Positions 8,917-19,325 are shown, numbered from the stretch's first letter. The stretch: 36,282 bases of DNA from Lachnoclostridium sp. UBA3320 (GCA_002361175.1 DESG01000025.1:1-36282), one strand, 5' to 3'. Notes: generated by a model not told the origin, from the sequence alone. Program-made: numbers and translations.

Positions 8917-8965
8917 CCCATAAACTATATTCCGTAAGTTATATTATTATAGTCAATTACAGATA

Positions 8966-10675
8966 CTACTCATACTTTGCTGCTTCTTTCATTCTGCGGT
9001 CTAATTCTGTCTGCATTTCACTAAGGAAGTCTTCCGGTTTGCATTTATTATATGCGTCCATATATTCATCCCATGCTTTATCAAAATCTTTTGCCATTAC
9101 TACTTTTGGAAGGTATTCGTGTTTTATTTCGCCTATCTTTGTCCATGCCATACCGCCATCTGTATCAGTAGTAAGGTTATTTGAATAGCTCCACATTGGA
9201 TACCATGCACCAGGTGCTTCGCTTGTTCCTAGCATATCTACATATGTTTCAACCTTATATGCGTCAAAACATTCTCTAACATCTGACTTTCCAGATTCCA
9301 GGCCATCATAAAATTCATTAGCCTGGCCAGCCGGTTTCATTGCATTTATCTCATCACGGCTTGTTCCATCCCACTGTGGGAAGTATGAATATGTACATAA
9401 ATGTGAAGCTTTATATGCAGTATCAGAACACTGTGTCCTCATTTCAGGAGTACGGCTGAATTCCCCTTTGTCATCTACCTTGTAATCAACATCCTTTACA
9501 CCCCAGAAGCGCAGGTCATGTATTTCCTGTCCAAGCAGGTCGTCCACAAACTGTAATGCACCTTCTACATCGTCGCAGTTTACAGTAATTGCAAGACCTG
9601 TACCAGTATTTACAACACCGCCTGAGTTATGCCACTGGTTCTTTATGCCCTTGTCGATTGTAATTGGAAGTGGTACATAGTTGCAGCCCTGTTTGTCAAG
9701 CCCTGCTGATTTAATGGCATCACCTGCTGTATATGCAAAATCCCACCACTGGTCTATCATTCCGAGTACACGGCCAGTTGACAATTTTGATATATACTCA
9801 TCATATGTCTGTGTAAATGATTCTGTATCAACAATTCCTTTGTGATATTCTTCATTTAACTTTTTGAAATACTTCACTGCTGTGTCTGTAGTGTTATAAT
9901 CAATTATCTTTAATGTGTCAGGGTCTACAATACATGAACCATCATTTGGATACCCGTCAAGGAACTGTGGTGCATTTTCCAGGCAGAAATACCTCCAGTC
10001 GTCACAAAGGATTGTATAAGGTATATTCTTTGTGCCATCCTCCATTGTAGGGTTTTCCTTATTATATCTTTCAATCAGGTCGAAGTATTCATCCATTGTT
10101 GTTATTTCTGGATAACCAGCCCATTTAAGCACTCTTGTCTGTATCCAGAAAGCTTCATCATTATGTTCGCAGACTTTTTCTTCGCCATGTATATTACTAA
10201 ACTGCGGAATCCAGTAAATATGACCATCATCCTGGCGCAGTGAATCCCATTCCTGTTCAGTAAAGAACTCCTTAATATTTGGATAATTATCAAGATAATC
10301 ATCAAGGGCTACAAGTGCACCTGCATCATATAACTGCTGCTGGCCGCTGTTTCCTTCAATAAAGTCCGGATATTCACCTCCTGCAATAATAGTTCCAACT
10401 GCTTCTTCTGCTGTCTGCCCTGTCAGCCAGGTTTCTTTTACCTTTACGCCTGTCTTTTCTGCAATAATTTTCTGGATTTCATTATCATCATTAATTTCTG
10501 AACCAGGAACTGCAAAAAATGCTGTAAATTCTTTTACACCGCTTTTTTCTGAAGATGCCCCGCTGCTGCTGGTCTTTTTGTCCCCTTCCCCGCTGTCTCC
10601 TCCTCCACAGCCGGTTACAAATAATGCTGACGCTGCTAGTGTAAGCATCAAGTTTACTATTGCCTTTTTTCTCAT
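8966..10675 (-). CDS. ABC sugar solute-binding lipoprotein (LplA-like), xylo-oligosaccharide uptake
   Basis: A 569-residue lipoprotein that should capture xylan fragments at the cell surface for the two downstream permeases. The start was set at the ATG preceded by GAGGAGG (8 bases away) rather than an ATG 19 codons upstream. This gives a clean lipoprotein signal: basic MRKK, a hydrophobic core, then VTGC with the lipidated cysteine at residue 23 and a Gly/Ser-rich linker. The body is a type 1 binding-protein fold with several Trp-rich blocks (EAFWIQTRVL, DQWWDFAY, LRFWGV) suited to stacking on sugars. It lies after yesN and shares a direct-repeat motif with the xylanase promoter. Ligand is inferred from context. 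Confidence 0.95.
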   Translation of the reverse strand: MRKKAIVNLMLTLAASALFVTGCGGGDSGEGDKKTSSSGASSEKSGVKEFTAFFAVPGSEINDDNEIQKIIAEKTGVKVKETWLTGQTAEEAVGTIIAGGEYPDFIEGNSGQQQLYDAGALVALDDYLDNYPNIKEFFTEQEWDSLRQDDGHIYWIPQFSNIHGEEKVCEHNDEAFWIQTRVLKWAGYPEITTMDEYFDLIERYNKENPTMEDGTKNIPYTILCDDWRYFCLENAPQFLDGYPNDGSCIVDPDTLKIIDYNTTDTAVKYFKKLNEEYHKGIVDTESFTQTYDEYISKLSTGRVLGMIDQWWDFAYTAGDAIKSAGLDKQGCNYVPLPITIDKGIKNQWHNSGGVVNTGTGLAITVNCDDVEGALQFVDDLLGQEIHDLRFWGVKDVDYKVDDKGEFSRTPEMRTQCSDTAYKASHLCTYSYFPQWDGTSRDEINAMKPAGQANEFYDGLESGKSDVRECFDAYKVETYVDMLGTSEAPGAWYPMWSYSNNLTTDTDGGMAWTKIGEIKHEYLPKVVMAKDFDKAWDEYMDAYNKCKPEDFLSEMQTELDRRMKEAAKYE

Positions 10676-10703
10676 ATGAAGACCTCCTCTTTTTTTTATA
10701 AAT

Positions 10704-10732
10704 ATTTTATAAATAAAACATGAAATCTTCAA
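10704..10732 (-). promoter_or_regulatory. Putative promoter of the solute-binding lipoprotein gene
   Basis: TTGAAG (10727-10732), 17 bases, TAAAAT (10704-10709) on the minus strand, about 30 bases before the start codon. An alternative -10 (TATAAA) overlaps at a 15-base spacing. It would allow the transporter to be transcribed apart from yesM/yesN. Confidence 0.5.
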
Positions 10733-10738
10733 TCTGGC

Positions 10739-10769
10739 AAACTATAGAAAAAAACATGGTAAAGTATAG
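10739..10769. promoter_or_regulatory. Direct repeats (AAACTATAG / AAAGTATAG, 22-bp spacing), candidate YesN site
   Basis: The nonamers at 10739-10747 and 10761-10769 differ at one base and lie 22 bp apart, on the same face of the helix, just upstream of the -35 box. AAAGTATAG recurs at the xylanase promoter in the same orientation and similar position. The sharing between the two extracellular components argues for a common activator, most simply the YesN regulator encoded next door. Confidence 0.5.
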
Positions 10770-10789
10770 CTGGTGTATTCCATACAATG

Positions 10790-12382
10790 TTAAGACCTGG
10801 ACTGCCGTCTGTATTTAGCTGGTGTACAGCCTTTAGCACTGATAAAACGGTTTACAAAATAATCAAGGTTATGATATCCTACTTCTTCTGCAATCTGCAG
10901 TATTTTTTTATCTGTATGTATTAATAATGATACTGCTTTATCAAGCCTTATCTGGTTTAAATAATCCTTAAATGAACAGCCGTATTTTTTACGGAAAAGC
11001 TGCCCTAAATATGCACTGTTTACATAATATTTCTCACTAAGCTCTTTTAAGGTCAGGTTAGATGCATAATTTTTCTTAATCTCTCTTTCAATATTGCCAA
11101 GAACACCTCTTGAAACATTTTTACGTAATTGTGCAAGATAATCTGCATACTCATATGCAAAACCTAATACATGCGCTTTACTGCCTCTTATAAGGCCTTC
11201 ATGGAATGAGTGTTCACTTATCAGCCTTATTACTTCTTCCTGGTTTACATTATCATCCTGTTTTGCTGCAAGATGTATAAGCTGGAATATGAGATAATTT
11301 ATATTTAAATTCTTAAAATCCTCTGTTACCCCCCACGTCTGTTGCATTGCCTCAAAAAAACAGTCTACAGCTTTGTGTATCTGTACTTGCTCATTTTGTT
11401 CAATAGCTGACAAAAGTGTATCAATTTCACTCTTACACAATATAACTCCATCATTTGAAACCTGTATTTCTTCATCATAATAGTATATTTCCTTACTGCT
11501 CCTGAAACCTTTGCATGACCTGAGTATGCAGACTGTACTATAAGATTTGGCAATGTTTTTTATATCATCAATTTTCTTTCCTACCAGCATAATTACCGGG
11601 ATTTCAGCTTTACGTTTTAAGTTTGACATAAAATACCCAAGGTATCCTCTTTCAGTCCTCATGCTCTCCTTTGCCATATAATCACAATATACAAATCCAA
11701 TATCATATACTCTCTCTTTGCCAGAAACATCAAAAACACAATGGTCTGCATTTTCACCTAAAAATTCTATACATACATCTGCCAGCTTTCTCTGGTATGC
11801 CCTTTTATCTTCATCAGATATATCTTCATCAAGCTGTTCTTCATCTAACTCAATTTCCACATAACGCAGGACTTCTGAAAAACGCATCTGTTCCTTTACG
11901 CACATTAAATTAACATTATCATATTTCCCGCCGATAACAGCTATAAGGTTTCTCGCAAGGTATGCTCTTTCAAGCTTACGGTTTTCTTTAGTTTCTTCTT
12001 CCTTATCTGCTTCTAACTCAGCTACCTTTCTTAATATTTCTAGCAGCTGCTCTTTTTCAATAGGTTTTAAAATATAATCTGTACATTTGTATTTTATTGC
12101 TTTCTGGGCATAAAAAAAATCTGCATAACCACTTAATATTACAAAAAAAGCATTTGATATCTCTTCTTCTCTTATCTTTTTTAAAAGTTCCAGTCCTGAA
12201 ACTATTGGCATATTTATATCTGCAAGAATTAAATCTACACTGTTACTTTTTAAAAATTTAAGTGCTTCATTGCCATCCTGTGCTGTCCCCACAATTTCAA
12301 AGCCTTCTTTTTTCCAATCAACTAGTATCTCCAGTCCTTGTAATATAAATGGTTCATCATCTACAAGCAAAACCTTTAACAT
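10790..12382 (-). CDS. YesN-type response regulator (REC + AraC DNA-binding)
   Basis: A 530-residue two-component response regulator. The receiver domain (1-120) has the acidic pair Asp8/Asp9, phospho-acceptor Asp55 in LILADINMP, and the conserved Lys in DYILKPIEK. A poorly conserved middle region (about 130-420) is followed by two AraC-type helix-turn-helix motifs (about 435-525: NLTLKELSEKYYVNSAYLGQ, then ILQIAEEVGYHNLDYFVNRF). Proteins of this class bind direct repeats and activate carbohydrate uptake genes. The gene lies 16 bases after the yesM-like kinase gene and just upstream of the transporter it most likely controls. Confidence 0.96.
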   Translation of the reverse strand: MLKVLLVDDEPFILQGLEILVDWKKEGFEIVGTAQDGNEALKFLKSNSVDLILADINMPIVSGLELLKKIREEEISNAFFVILSGYADFFYAQKAIKYKCTDYILKPIEKEQLLEILRKVAELEADKEEETKENRKLERAYLARNLIAVIGGKYDNVNLMCVKEQMRFSEVLRYVEIELDEEQLDEDISDEDKRAYQRKLADVCIEFLGENADHCVFDVSGKERVYDIGFVYCDYMAKESMRTERGYLGYFMSNLKRKAEIPVIMLVGKKIDDIKNIAKSYSTVCILRSCKGFRSSKEIYYYDEEIQVSNDGVILCKSEIDTLLSAIEQNEQVQIHKAVDCFFEAMQQTWGVTEDFKNLNINYLIFQLIHLAAKQDDNVNQEEVIRLISEHSFHEGLIRGSKAHVLGFAYEYADYLAQLRKNVSRGVLGNIEREIKKNYASNLTLKELSEKYYVNSAYLGQLFRKKYGCSFKDYLNQIRLDKAVSLLIHTDKKILQIAEEVGYHNLDYFVNRFISAKGCTPAKYRRQSRS

Positions 12383-12398
12383 ATTGTTACCTCTTGGT

Positions 12399-14171
12399 TT
12401 AATCTACATATTTTAAACATTTGCATGGGATTTTAATTTGTACAATAAGACCCATCCCTTCTTCCCCGTCAAGTTCAAATCCTGCTTCACCACCAGTTTC
12501 CATTTTCAGGCGCAGACATGCATTAACCACGCCAACCCGCCCTTTTTCTTGTAAAAGTCCAATACTTGCATTACGCATTTTCCATAAAAGTTTTTCCATA
12601 AGAATCTCATCCATTCCTTTTCCTGTGTCTTCAATTTCCAGATACAGATACATATCTTTTATATAAATACGTACAAACACCCATCCTGGTGCTGCTTTAC
12701 TTTCTATGCCATGTACACAGGCATTTTCAACAAAGGTTACTACTGTAAGCTTTGGTATTATATATTTTTTACATTCATCATCTACATTTATTTCATATGA
12801 CAATTTGCTTCCAAACCTGTATTTCTGTATGCTTAAATATGCCCTTGCAAATTCTGTTTCTTTTTCTATTGCAACTAAATCTTCTCCCCAGTCTACATAC
12901 TGCCTCTGTAATACAGCTAATTTTTCTATCATATCAGCAGTTTCGGTTTCTTTTTTCAAAACACTGTGCATCCTTATACTTTCTAGTGTATTAAACAAAA
13001 AATGCGGGGTAATCTGGCTGTGAAGTGCAAGCAGTTCGGCTTTCTGCCTTGCAACTGTCATTTCCTGTTCTTTTATTTTATTTTTATAGACTATTTGTAT
13101 AAGCGAATTTATTCTCTTTGCCATTTTATTATAGCTGCGCATAAGGTTTCCTATTTCATCTTCACCATGCACATTTTCAATTCCAATAAGATTTTCATTA
13201 TTTATATTCTTAAATGTATCACTTAATATTCCAAGCCTTACTGTAAATGATTTATTCAAAAACCGCAGCATAATTGCAGGCAACACAGCATTTAGAAATA
13301 CTAGAAATAATATGACAGGAAAGTTTTTGCGTATTTCTGCCAGGATATTTATCTGGGAATTAATAACACATATTTCCATTTCTGCACCGTAAATATCCAT
13401 TTCTGTTTTATAACCTACCTTGCTGTAATTACTAAATTCTTCAAATTCCTTGCCTATGCTTGTATATTTTCCATTTGATAAAACAATCCTTCCATTGTGG
13501 CATATAAAAATATCCATCTGGTAATTCATCTGTTTGAGATATCTGTTTATGCCAGCATAATCAAGCTCTATTAAAAGAATTTTTTCCCGTTGTTTATTAT
13601 AAAAATCTAACTTTTGTATAAACATCATTTTACGCTGTGGCTCTGCTGCCGGCCATTGTGTTGTATCATAATCAAAATATAAAAGCTGTGGCATCCCTTG
13701 TTTTTTAAAAAATGTATACCACTGTGAACCAGATTCTTTTTCAATTCTGGAAAACCTGCCACCATTAATAATTGTATTATTATCACTGTACATAGTAAAT
13801 TTTATATTATCAAGTACGGCAATATTGCCAGGCCACATATGTTTTGTGAACTTCTGGTAACTTGTTACATATTCATAAGAATTTTTATATTTCCTGTCCA
13901 TAAAATCATTAGTTTTTCTGTCCATATATATGCTTTTGCCAAGCCTTGCTGCCTGTTCAATCTGGTTCCCAAGGCTGTACCTGACAGCATTTGCCATATT
14001 GTCCATCTCATTATACATTGATATTTTTTCTGAACAGACGACAATATAAACTATTATACTATCTGTAAATATTAGTGGAAACAGTACACATATTATATAT
14101 AATAAATAAAACTTTTTCTTTATTTTATAATTGTCAATATGTTCTTCCAGTTTATGTAAGATATTTTTCAT
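12399..14171 (-). CDS. YesM-type sensor histidine kinase
   Basis: A membrane sensor kinase of about 590 residues, partner of YesN. Two transmembrane segments (about 20-45 and 285-305) flank an extracellular Cache-like sensor region. A HAMP segment follows, then the His_kinase domain with the phospho-acceptor in HSQITPHFLFNTLESIR (His390 with the chosen start), and an HATPase domain with FVENACVHGIE and DTGKGM. The start is the ATG with GGAGGA 6 bases before it; that site lies inside the final codons of the GH115 gene, and an ATG four codons upstream overlaps that gene. The tight TAAAATG junction implies translational coupling to GH115. The ligand, perhaps a xylo-oligosaccharide or a sugar-loaded binding protein, is unknown. 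Confidence 0.95.
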   Translation of the reverse strand: MKNILHKLEEHIDNYKIKKKFYLLYIICVLFPLIFTDSIIVYIVVCSEKISMYNEMDNMANAVRYSLGNQIEQAARLGKSIYMDRKTNDFMDRKYKNSYEYVTSYQKFTKHMWPGNIAVLDNIKFTMYSDNNTIINGGRFSRIEKESGSQWYTFFKKQGMPQLLYFDYDTTQWPAAEPQRKMMFIQKLDFYNKQREKILLIELDYAGINRYLKQMNYQMDIFICHNGRIVLSNGKYTSIGKEFEEFSNYSKVGYKTEMDIYGAEMEICVINSQINILAEIRKNFPVILFLVFLNAVLPAIMLRFLNKSFTVRLGILSDTFKNINNENLIGIENVHGEDEIGNLMRSYNKMAKRINSLIQIVYKNKIKEQEMTVARQKAELLALHSQITPHFLFNTLESIRMHSVLKKETETADMIEKLAVLQRQYVDWGEDLVAIEKETEFARAYLSIQKYRFGSKLSYEINVDDECKKYIIPKLTVVTFVENACVHGIESKAAPGWVFVRIYIKDMYLYLEIEDTGKGMDEILMEKLLWKMRNASIGLLQEKGRVGVVNACLRLKMETGGEAGFELDGEEGMGLIVQIKIPCKCLKYVD

Positions 14172-14172
14172 T

Positions 14173-17037
14173 TTATCCTCCATGATAGCTTACGGAAGGC
14201 CCTAAATATGATTTTTTTAAAATATCTTTTGAAATAAATATCCCTTCTAATACAAATTCCGGGTCTATAGCATATATTTCTATCTTATTCAGGCCCTGGT
14301 TTAGATTTATATGTAACCTGGTTTTATGTACCTGCTCCATTACTCCCTGGCTCCATTCTGCATTGCAGGCCTCCCCGGCTTTGTAGTCTTTGGAAACTGA
14401 TGGAATTTTTCCTAAATCTTTATTATTCACAGACAGCCCAAAATATATCCTGCCTCCTTCTGTTAATGGATTTGACGGAGCCTGCCAGATTTCCAGGTAA
14501 TATAATCCCTCTTCCTTTACTACAATATTATACCCAAGTACTGGTAAAACTTCACCAGCAGAACAGTTTTTTACTGGAAGTGCTTTACAGGCACAGCCCA
14601 GCTTGCCATAATTACTTAGAAGCTCCCATTTCCTGATACTGCCATCTATCTTATATGAATAATGGCCTGCATGTATTGATATGACCCCATCTTTTTCAAA
14701 ATATGTGCCTTTCTGGAAACCTTGTGTATCCAGACGGCATCCCCATATACTGACAGCCACTTTTGCACCAGCACCTTTTATATAAATTACATGTTTCTTT
14801 GGCATATCAGGCAGCAGGCTTTCTATACATGAAATGTAAAGAGTACTGTGGCAGGATATATGTTTTTGTGTCTGTTCCAGCTTAAGCCATGCACATCCGG
14901 AAGAATCTATAGTACATTCAAATTCCTCTTTTCCACCATTATCAATTTCAATTCTGACAGTATTTGTTCCTGGATATAAAAAATCTTTGATTTCTATATT
15001 CTCCGGCTCTCCATAATTTTTTACTGCAATTTCCCTTTTATTTTTTAGCGATACTATCATCTGTGCATTGTCTAATGGTTCAACTGTATAACGCACTGGC
15101 CATCTGCACCCGTCTTCATTCCATTTTACAAAGCCAGTATGGTGCCCAAGTTCCATCCCGCTCCATTTGCTGTTTTTAAATGCTGCAAATTTTTCTCTAT
15201 ATCTTTTATTTTTATAAATTTCACACCTTACTTTATCCCTGTATTTATTGGCTATTATTTTGCCCTGTTTTGCATAATGTTCATTCTTTCCGGCATATAG
15301 GTTCATAAGAAGTGTATTTGTACACATAAGAACCTGATACTCTATAATACTGTAATATGTGTCAAGATATTCTGCTGGCATTTTTCTCTTAATATTATCT
15401 GATTTCTTTCTCAATTTTATAATCCGTTTAATCATTCTGTCTGATTCATCATAATTATATGCGTGAAATGTACTGCTGTCCAGTGATTCTGGTTTGTGCA
15501 TTGATGCCAGGTTTATACATTCATTTAATACATCATTAATGGGTTTAATAATATCCTTACACTCTTCTTTCTTAAACTGCGTTTTAATCCATTCCATTGT
15601 ATAAACATTATAACTGTCCAGATTTTTTGTACCCCATTTATCAAAATCGTACGCCATGTCCATAAAATAAGAAAGTGGAAATTCATTTCCTTTTATATCA
15701 CCTGCATTGACTATCCACATATCATGTATGCCATATTCATATGCCTGTGTCATCTGCTCCCATATTTTTGATAACTGTGTTGTGTTTATCCACTCATAAG
15801 AAACAGGCTCACCATGATAATCCAGATGGTAATACATGCCAAAACCCCCGGTATGCTTTTGCATGGACTTGTCTGGGAGTTTCCGCATATATCCATAATT
15901 ATCCTCACAAAACATTAATATTACAGAATCAAGGCCGTCCCAGTCTTTTAATCCTCTTACTTTATATGTGCCGTAAAAATATTCTTCTACTTCTTTATAA
16001 ATTGCCATCAGCCTTGGATGGGTATAATCTTTTGTATCAGCATATCTGGATATTAACTTGTCCTGCATGGTAATGATATCTTTCCATAAATTTATGCTTT
16101 CTTCAAGGGAATTGCTTCCCTGCATTATACTGTCACGCTCACCTCTCATACCGACAGTAATTATGTTTTCATATTTTCCACTGCGTATAAGCCCATCACG
16201 CCAGAATTTTAACAATCCGTTTTTATTAGTAACATAATTCCACTCTGTTCCATATTCCTGATTATTGCTTTTATATATATCCCACTCCTCGCCTGCCCTC
16301 AGACATGGTTCATGGTGGGAGTTGCCAATAATTATCCCATACTCATCTGCTAATTCTTCGTTGCTGCTGCCTGGCCCGTCAAGTGCAAATGACGAAGACC
16401 ACATTGCAGGCCAGAGGTAATTTCCTTTAAGCCTTAAAAGCAGTTCAAATACTTTGTCATACATTTCTGTACAAAACCCGCCAAAATGTTCCATTGCCCA
16501 GTTTCCAAAACAAGGCCACTCATCATTAATAAAAAATCCCCTGTATTTTACTGAGGGTTCTTTAGATATTTCTTCCATATCTTTGCTAAAAACAATGCTG
16601 CCTGTACATTCTACATATACATCACCCCAGTATACAAGAGGGCTTATCCCAAATTTTTCTGACAGCCTGAATATGCCATAAATAGTTCCACGTTTGTCAC
16701 TTCCTGCTACCACCAGCATTTTTTTAATATTTTCATAGGGATTTTCTATAAAAAATATCCCATATACTTCCCTGTGGTTCTTTATCCTGCTTAAATCAAT
16801 TTTCCCATTTTGTTCTATAGTGTCTAAAATACTGCTTCTTCCGGCTGTTGCAAACAGTACTGCTTCTTTAGCACCTTCAGGGCAGCTATCTGTTATACAT
16901 GGTTTTTGGCCTATTACAAGTTCCATATCCCCTGCTGCCTTACACGCAATTTTTTTAATACCTTCATATGCTGTATTTTCAACAATAATAGGAACACATT
17001 TATTTATATCCGAAACTATCTGTTCTTTATTATCCAT
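14173..17037 (-). CDS. GH115 xylan alpha-1,2-glucuronidase
   Basis: A 954-residue protein matching family GH115, which removes (4-O-methyl)glucuronic acid from xylan side chains. Family signatures visible are GSDKRGTIYGIFRLSEKFG (about 112-130), KYRGFFINDEWPCFGNW (164-180), YLWPAMW, NSHHEPCLR, and TVGMRGERD. A C-terminal region rich in beta strands (from about 620) is the usual accessory part. Length is normal for the family. No signal peptide is present, so it should act on imported oligosaccharides, unlike the exported GH115 enzymes of Bacteroides. AGGAGG precedes the ATG. The gene follows GH3 after a short hairpin and abuts yesM. Confidence 0.95.
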   Translation of the reverse strand: MDNKEQIVSDINKCVPIIVENTAYEGIKKIACKAAGDMELVIGQKPCITDSCPEGAKEAVLFATAGRSSILDTIEQNGKIDLSRIKNHREVYGIFFIENPYENIKKMLVVAGSDKRGTIYGIFRLSEKFGISPLVYWGDVYVECTGSIVFSKDMEEISKEPSVKYRGFFINDEWPCFGNWAMEHFGGFCTEMYDKVFELLLRLKGNYLWPAMWSSSFALDGPGSSNEELADEYGIIIGNSHHEPCLRAGEEWDIYKSNNQEYGTEWNYVTNKNGLLKFWRDGLIRSGKYENIITVGMRGERDSIMQGSNSLEESINLWKDIITMQDKLISRYADTKDYTHPRLMAIYKEVEEYFYGTYKVRGLKDWDGLDSVILMFCEDNYGYMRKLPDKSMQKHTGGFGMYYHLDYHGEPVSYEWINTTQLSKIWEQMTQAYEYGIHDMWIVNAGDIKGNEFPLSYFMDMAYDFDKWGTKNLDSYNVYTMEWIKTQFKKEECKDIIKPINDVLNECINLASMHKPESLDSSTFHAYNYDESDRMIKRIIKLRKKSDNIKRKMPAEYLDTYYSIIEYQVLMCTNTLLMNLYAGKNEHYAKQGKIIANKYRDKVRCEIYKNKRYREKFAAFKNSKWSGMELGHHTGFVKWNEDGCRWPVRYTVEPLDNAQMIVSLKNKREIAVKNYGEPENIEIKDFLYPGTNTVRIEIDNGGKEEFECTIDSSGCAWLKLEQTQKHISCHSTLYISCIESLLPDMPKKHVIYIKGAGAKVAVSIWGCRLDTQGFQKGTYFEKDGVISIHAGHYSYKIDGSIRKWELLSNYGKLGCACKALPVKNCSAGEVLPVLGYNIVVKEEGLYYLEIWQAPSNPLTEGGRIYFGLSVNNKDLGKIPSVSKDYKAGEACNAEWSQGVMEQVHKTRLHINLNQGLNKIEIYAIDPEFVLEGIFISKDILKKSYLGPSVSYHGG

Positions 17038-17076
17038 TTAGAGCCTCCTGCCTGTAATTTCCAAAATGATAATCAA

Positions 17077-17103
17077 ATACCCCGCAGCAAGCTGGCGGGG
17101 TAT
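17077..17103 (-). terminator. Hairpin between GH3 and GH115 genes (weak terminator or processing site)
   Basis: A 9-bp stem (ATACCCCGC against GCGGGGTAT) with a 9-base loop lies 12 bases after the GH3 stop codon. The following minus-strand sequence (ATTTGATTATCATTTTGG) has only a broken T-run, so readthrough into GH115, whose own promoter is not obvious, is likely. Confidence 0.6.
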
Positions 17104-17114
17104 CAAATTTGTTC

Positions 17115-19259
17115 TTAGTAATCTGTTATACATTCATTACCTGTTCTTTTTATTATAAAAGTATCTGTTTTCTTTCCTGTAAGCTTTTCACTTCTTTCAC
17201 CAGGCTGCTGCCCTCCAATGCTTATAATATATTCCCCAGGCCTTAAAACACACTGTCCGTCTTCTGTAATAATTGCAAAATCCCTTGGATTTAATGTAAA
17301 TTCTACTTCTTTCTCTTCACCTGGAGCTAAATTTACACACTGTACTTTCTTTAACTGGTATCCTGGTTCATAAGCTTCAGGGTCTTTATGTTTTATATAA
17401 ACCTGTACACTTTCATTAACTTTATAAGAGCCTTTATTAGTAACTTTTGTCTTTACCAGAACACTGTCAGTAATTGTACATTCTGTAATATCTGTAGCTG
17501 AATCTGAATAATATATATCTGAATATGACAAACCATATCCAAAAGGATATAACACTTTACAATCCGTATAACGGTATGTTCTGTTTGACATACTATAATC
17601 ACAGAAATCAGGAAGGCTGTCTGTATCTTCGTAAAATGTAACTGGAAGCTTGCCTGATGGAGAATCTTCACCAAATAGTATTTCTGCGATTGCCTTTCCG
17701 CCACGTGCTCCTGGATACCATGCATCAATAACTGCATCTACATTCTTGTCTGCCCATGAAATATCCATTGCACTTCCTGCAAGTAATACAAGTATTACAG
17801 GCTTTCCAACTGCTGTTATTGTCTCCAGAAGCTCCTGTTGCAGCCCTGGAAGTTTAAGGTCTGGCTTATCCCCGCTGGCATACTCATTACCTGCATCTCC
17901 TTCTTCACCTTCTATAGTGGCATCAAGTCCCAGGCATAAAACTACAACATCAGCCCTTTCCGCAGCTATAACCGCTTCTTCAAAACGGTCTTTCTTTTCT
18001 GCAAGAAATTCTACTTTATCCCTGTATAAATGGCAGCCCTCAGCATATAATACTTCTTTTTCATATTCCAGGTATTGCTGTATTCCCTCAAGTGGTGTTA
18101 TATACCTTGAAGATGTCCCTGTATAATTGCCCACAAGTGCATCCCTTGAATTAGCATTTGGCCCTATTACTGCAATTGTATTTATTTCTTCTTTATTTAA
18201 AGGCAGGATATTATTTTTATTTTTTAGTAAAACCATGCTCCTCTTTGCTGCTTCAACAGAAAGTTCTATATGTTCCTTACACTCAACTTTACTATATGGT
18301 ATATCTTTGTATGGGGATGGGTAATTCTCCATCATTCCTAAACGTATCCTTACTTCAAGCAGGCGTTCTGCTGCTTCTGTTATTGCTTCTTCACTTATAA
18401 GCCCTTTTTCATAAGCAGGCATAAGATGTAAATATGCTGTACCACAGTTCAAATCACAGCCATTATTAACTGCCATTGCAGCAGATTCTTCAACTGTATC
18501 TGTTACATGGTGGTTTTCATGGAAATCATTTATTGCCCAGCAGTCAGATACTACATGTCCTTCAAACTGCCATTCATTCCTTAATATATCTTTTAGCAGT
18601 TTACGGCTGCCACATGCCGGTTCACCATTTACCCTGTTGTAAGCTCCCATTACTGCTTCAACTTTTGCCTCTTTTACACACCGGCTAAATGCATAAAGAT
18701 AAGTGTCATATAAATCATGCACAGACACTTTGGCATCAAATTCATGACGGACTGCTTCTGGCCCGCTATGTACTGCAAAATGTTTTGCGCATGCAGCCGA
18801 TTTAAGATGGTCTTTATCTTCTCCCTGTAACCCTTTTATATATGCCATTCCAAGCTCTGATGAAAGATAAGGGTCTTCCCCATATGTTTCATGTCCGCGT
18901 CCCCATCTTGGGTCACGGAATATATTTATATTAGGAGCCCAGAATGTCAGCCCTTTATAAATGCCACGGTCTCCACGTTTCGCAAATTCATTAAACTTTG
19001 CACGGCCTTCAGTTGATACAACATCCGCAATCCTGTATAAAAGTCCTGTATCAAAAGAGGCTGCCATTCCTATTGACTGTGGGAAAACAGTTGCCACACC
19101 AGCCCTTGCCACACCATGCAGTGCTTCGTTCCACCAGTTATATGCAGGTATTCCAAGCCTTTCAATAGCCGGGGATTCATAAAGCATCTGCTGCATCTTT
19201 TCCTCTATAGTCATTTTTTCTACAAGCTCATGCGCATATTCTCTTGTCTTTTTGCTCAT
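17115..19259 (-). CDS. GH3 beta-xylosidase/beta-glucosidase-like, cytoplasmic
   Basis: A 714-residue family 3 glycoside hydrolase. The N-terminal barrel contains the xylosidase-type block YNWWNEALHGVARAG (about 40-54), KHFAVHSGPE, and the nucleophile Asp239 in HVVSDCWAIND. The alpha/beta sandwich (about 340-560) has VVLCLGLDATIEGEEGDAG, where the acid/base is expected. A fibronectin-III-like domain ends the protein. The NWWNEALHG signature and Trp after SDC favour beta-xylosidase or arabinofuranosidase over glucosidase. It lacks a signal peptide and should finish off short xylo-oligosaccharides. GGTGG precedes the ATG. It is the first gene of the GH3-GH115-yesM-yesN run and is divergent from the araC gene. 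Confidence 0.94.
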   Translation of the reverse strand: MSKKTREYAHELVEKMTIEEKMQQMLYESPAIERLGIPAYNWWNEALHGVARAGVATVFPQSIGMAASFDTGLLYRIADVVSTEGRAKFNEFAKRGDRGIYKGLTFWAPNINIFRDPRWGRGHETYGEDPYLSSELGMAYIKGLQGEDKDHLKSAACAKHFAVHSGPEAVRHEFDAKVSVHDLYDTYLYAFSRCVKEAKVEAVMGAYNRVNGEPACGSRKLLKDILRNEWQFEGHVVSDCWAINDFHENHHVTDTVEESAAMAVNNGCDLNCGTAYLHLMPAYEKGLISEEAITEAAERLLEVRIRLGMMENYPSPYKDIPYSKVECKEHIELSVEAAKRSMVLLKNKNNILPLNKEEINTIAVIGPNANSRDALVGNYTGTSSRYITPLEGIQQYLEYEKEVLYAEGCHLYRDKVEFLAEKKDRFEEAVIAAERADVVVLCLGLDATIEGEEGDAGNEYASGDKPDLKLPGLQQELLETITAVGKPVILVLLAGSAMDISWADKNVDAVIDAWYPGARGGKAIAEILFGEDSPSGKLPVTFYEDTDSLPDFCDYSMSNRTYRYTDCKVLYPFGYGLSYSDIYYSDSATDITECTITDSVLVKTKVTNKGSYKVNESVQVYIKHKDPEAYEPGYQLKKVQCVNLAPGEEKEVEFTLNPRDFAIITEDGQCVLRPGEYIISIGGQQPGERSEKLTGKKTDTFIIKRTGNECITDY

Positions 19260-19308
19260 TTCTTTTCCACCTTTATAATATATATTTTTCCAAAATACCC
19301 ATATCAGA

Positions 19309-19325
19309 TTACAACATTATTGTAA
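19309..19325. promoter_or_regulatory. 17-bp dyad (TTACAA-N5-TTGTAA) upstream of GH3
   Basis: Six-base arms around a 5-base centre, about 50 bases before the GH3 start. This is a plausible repressor operator, but with no second copy seen in the window the call is tentative. Confidence 0.35.

Noticed and set aside
17650..18126. 158-residue plus-strand ORF
   Set aside because: It is antisense to the GH3 gene, Ser/Pro-rich low-complexity, and resembles no protein family.
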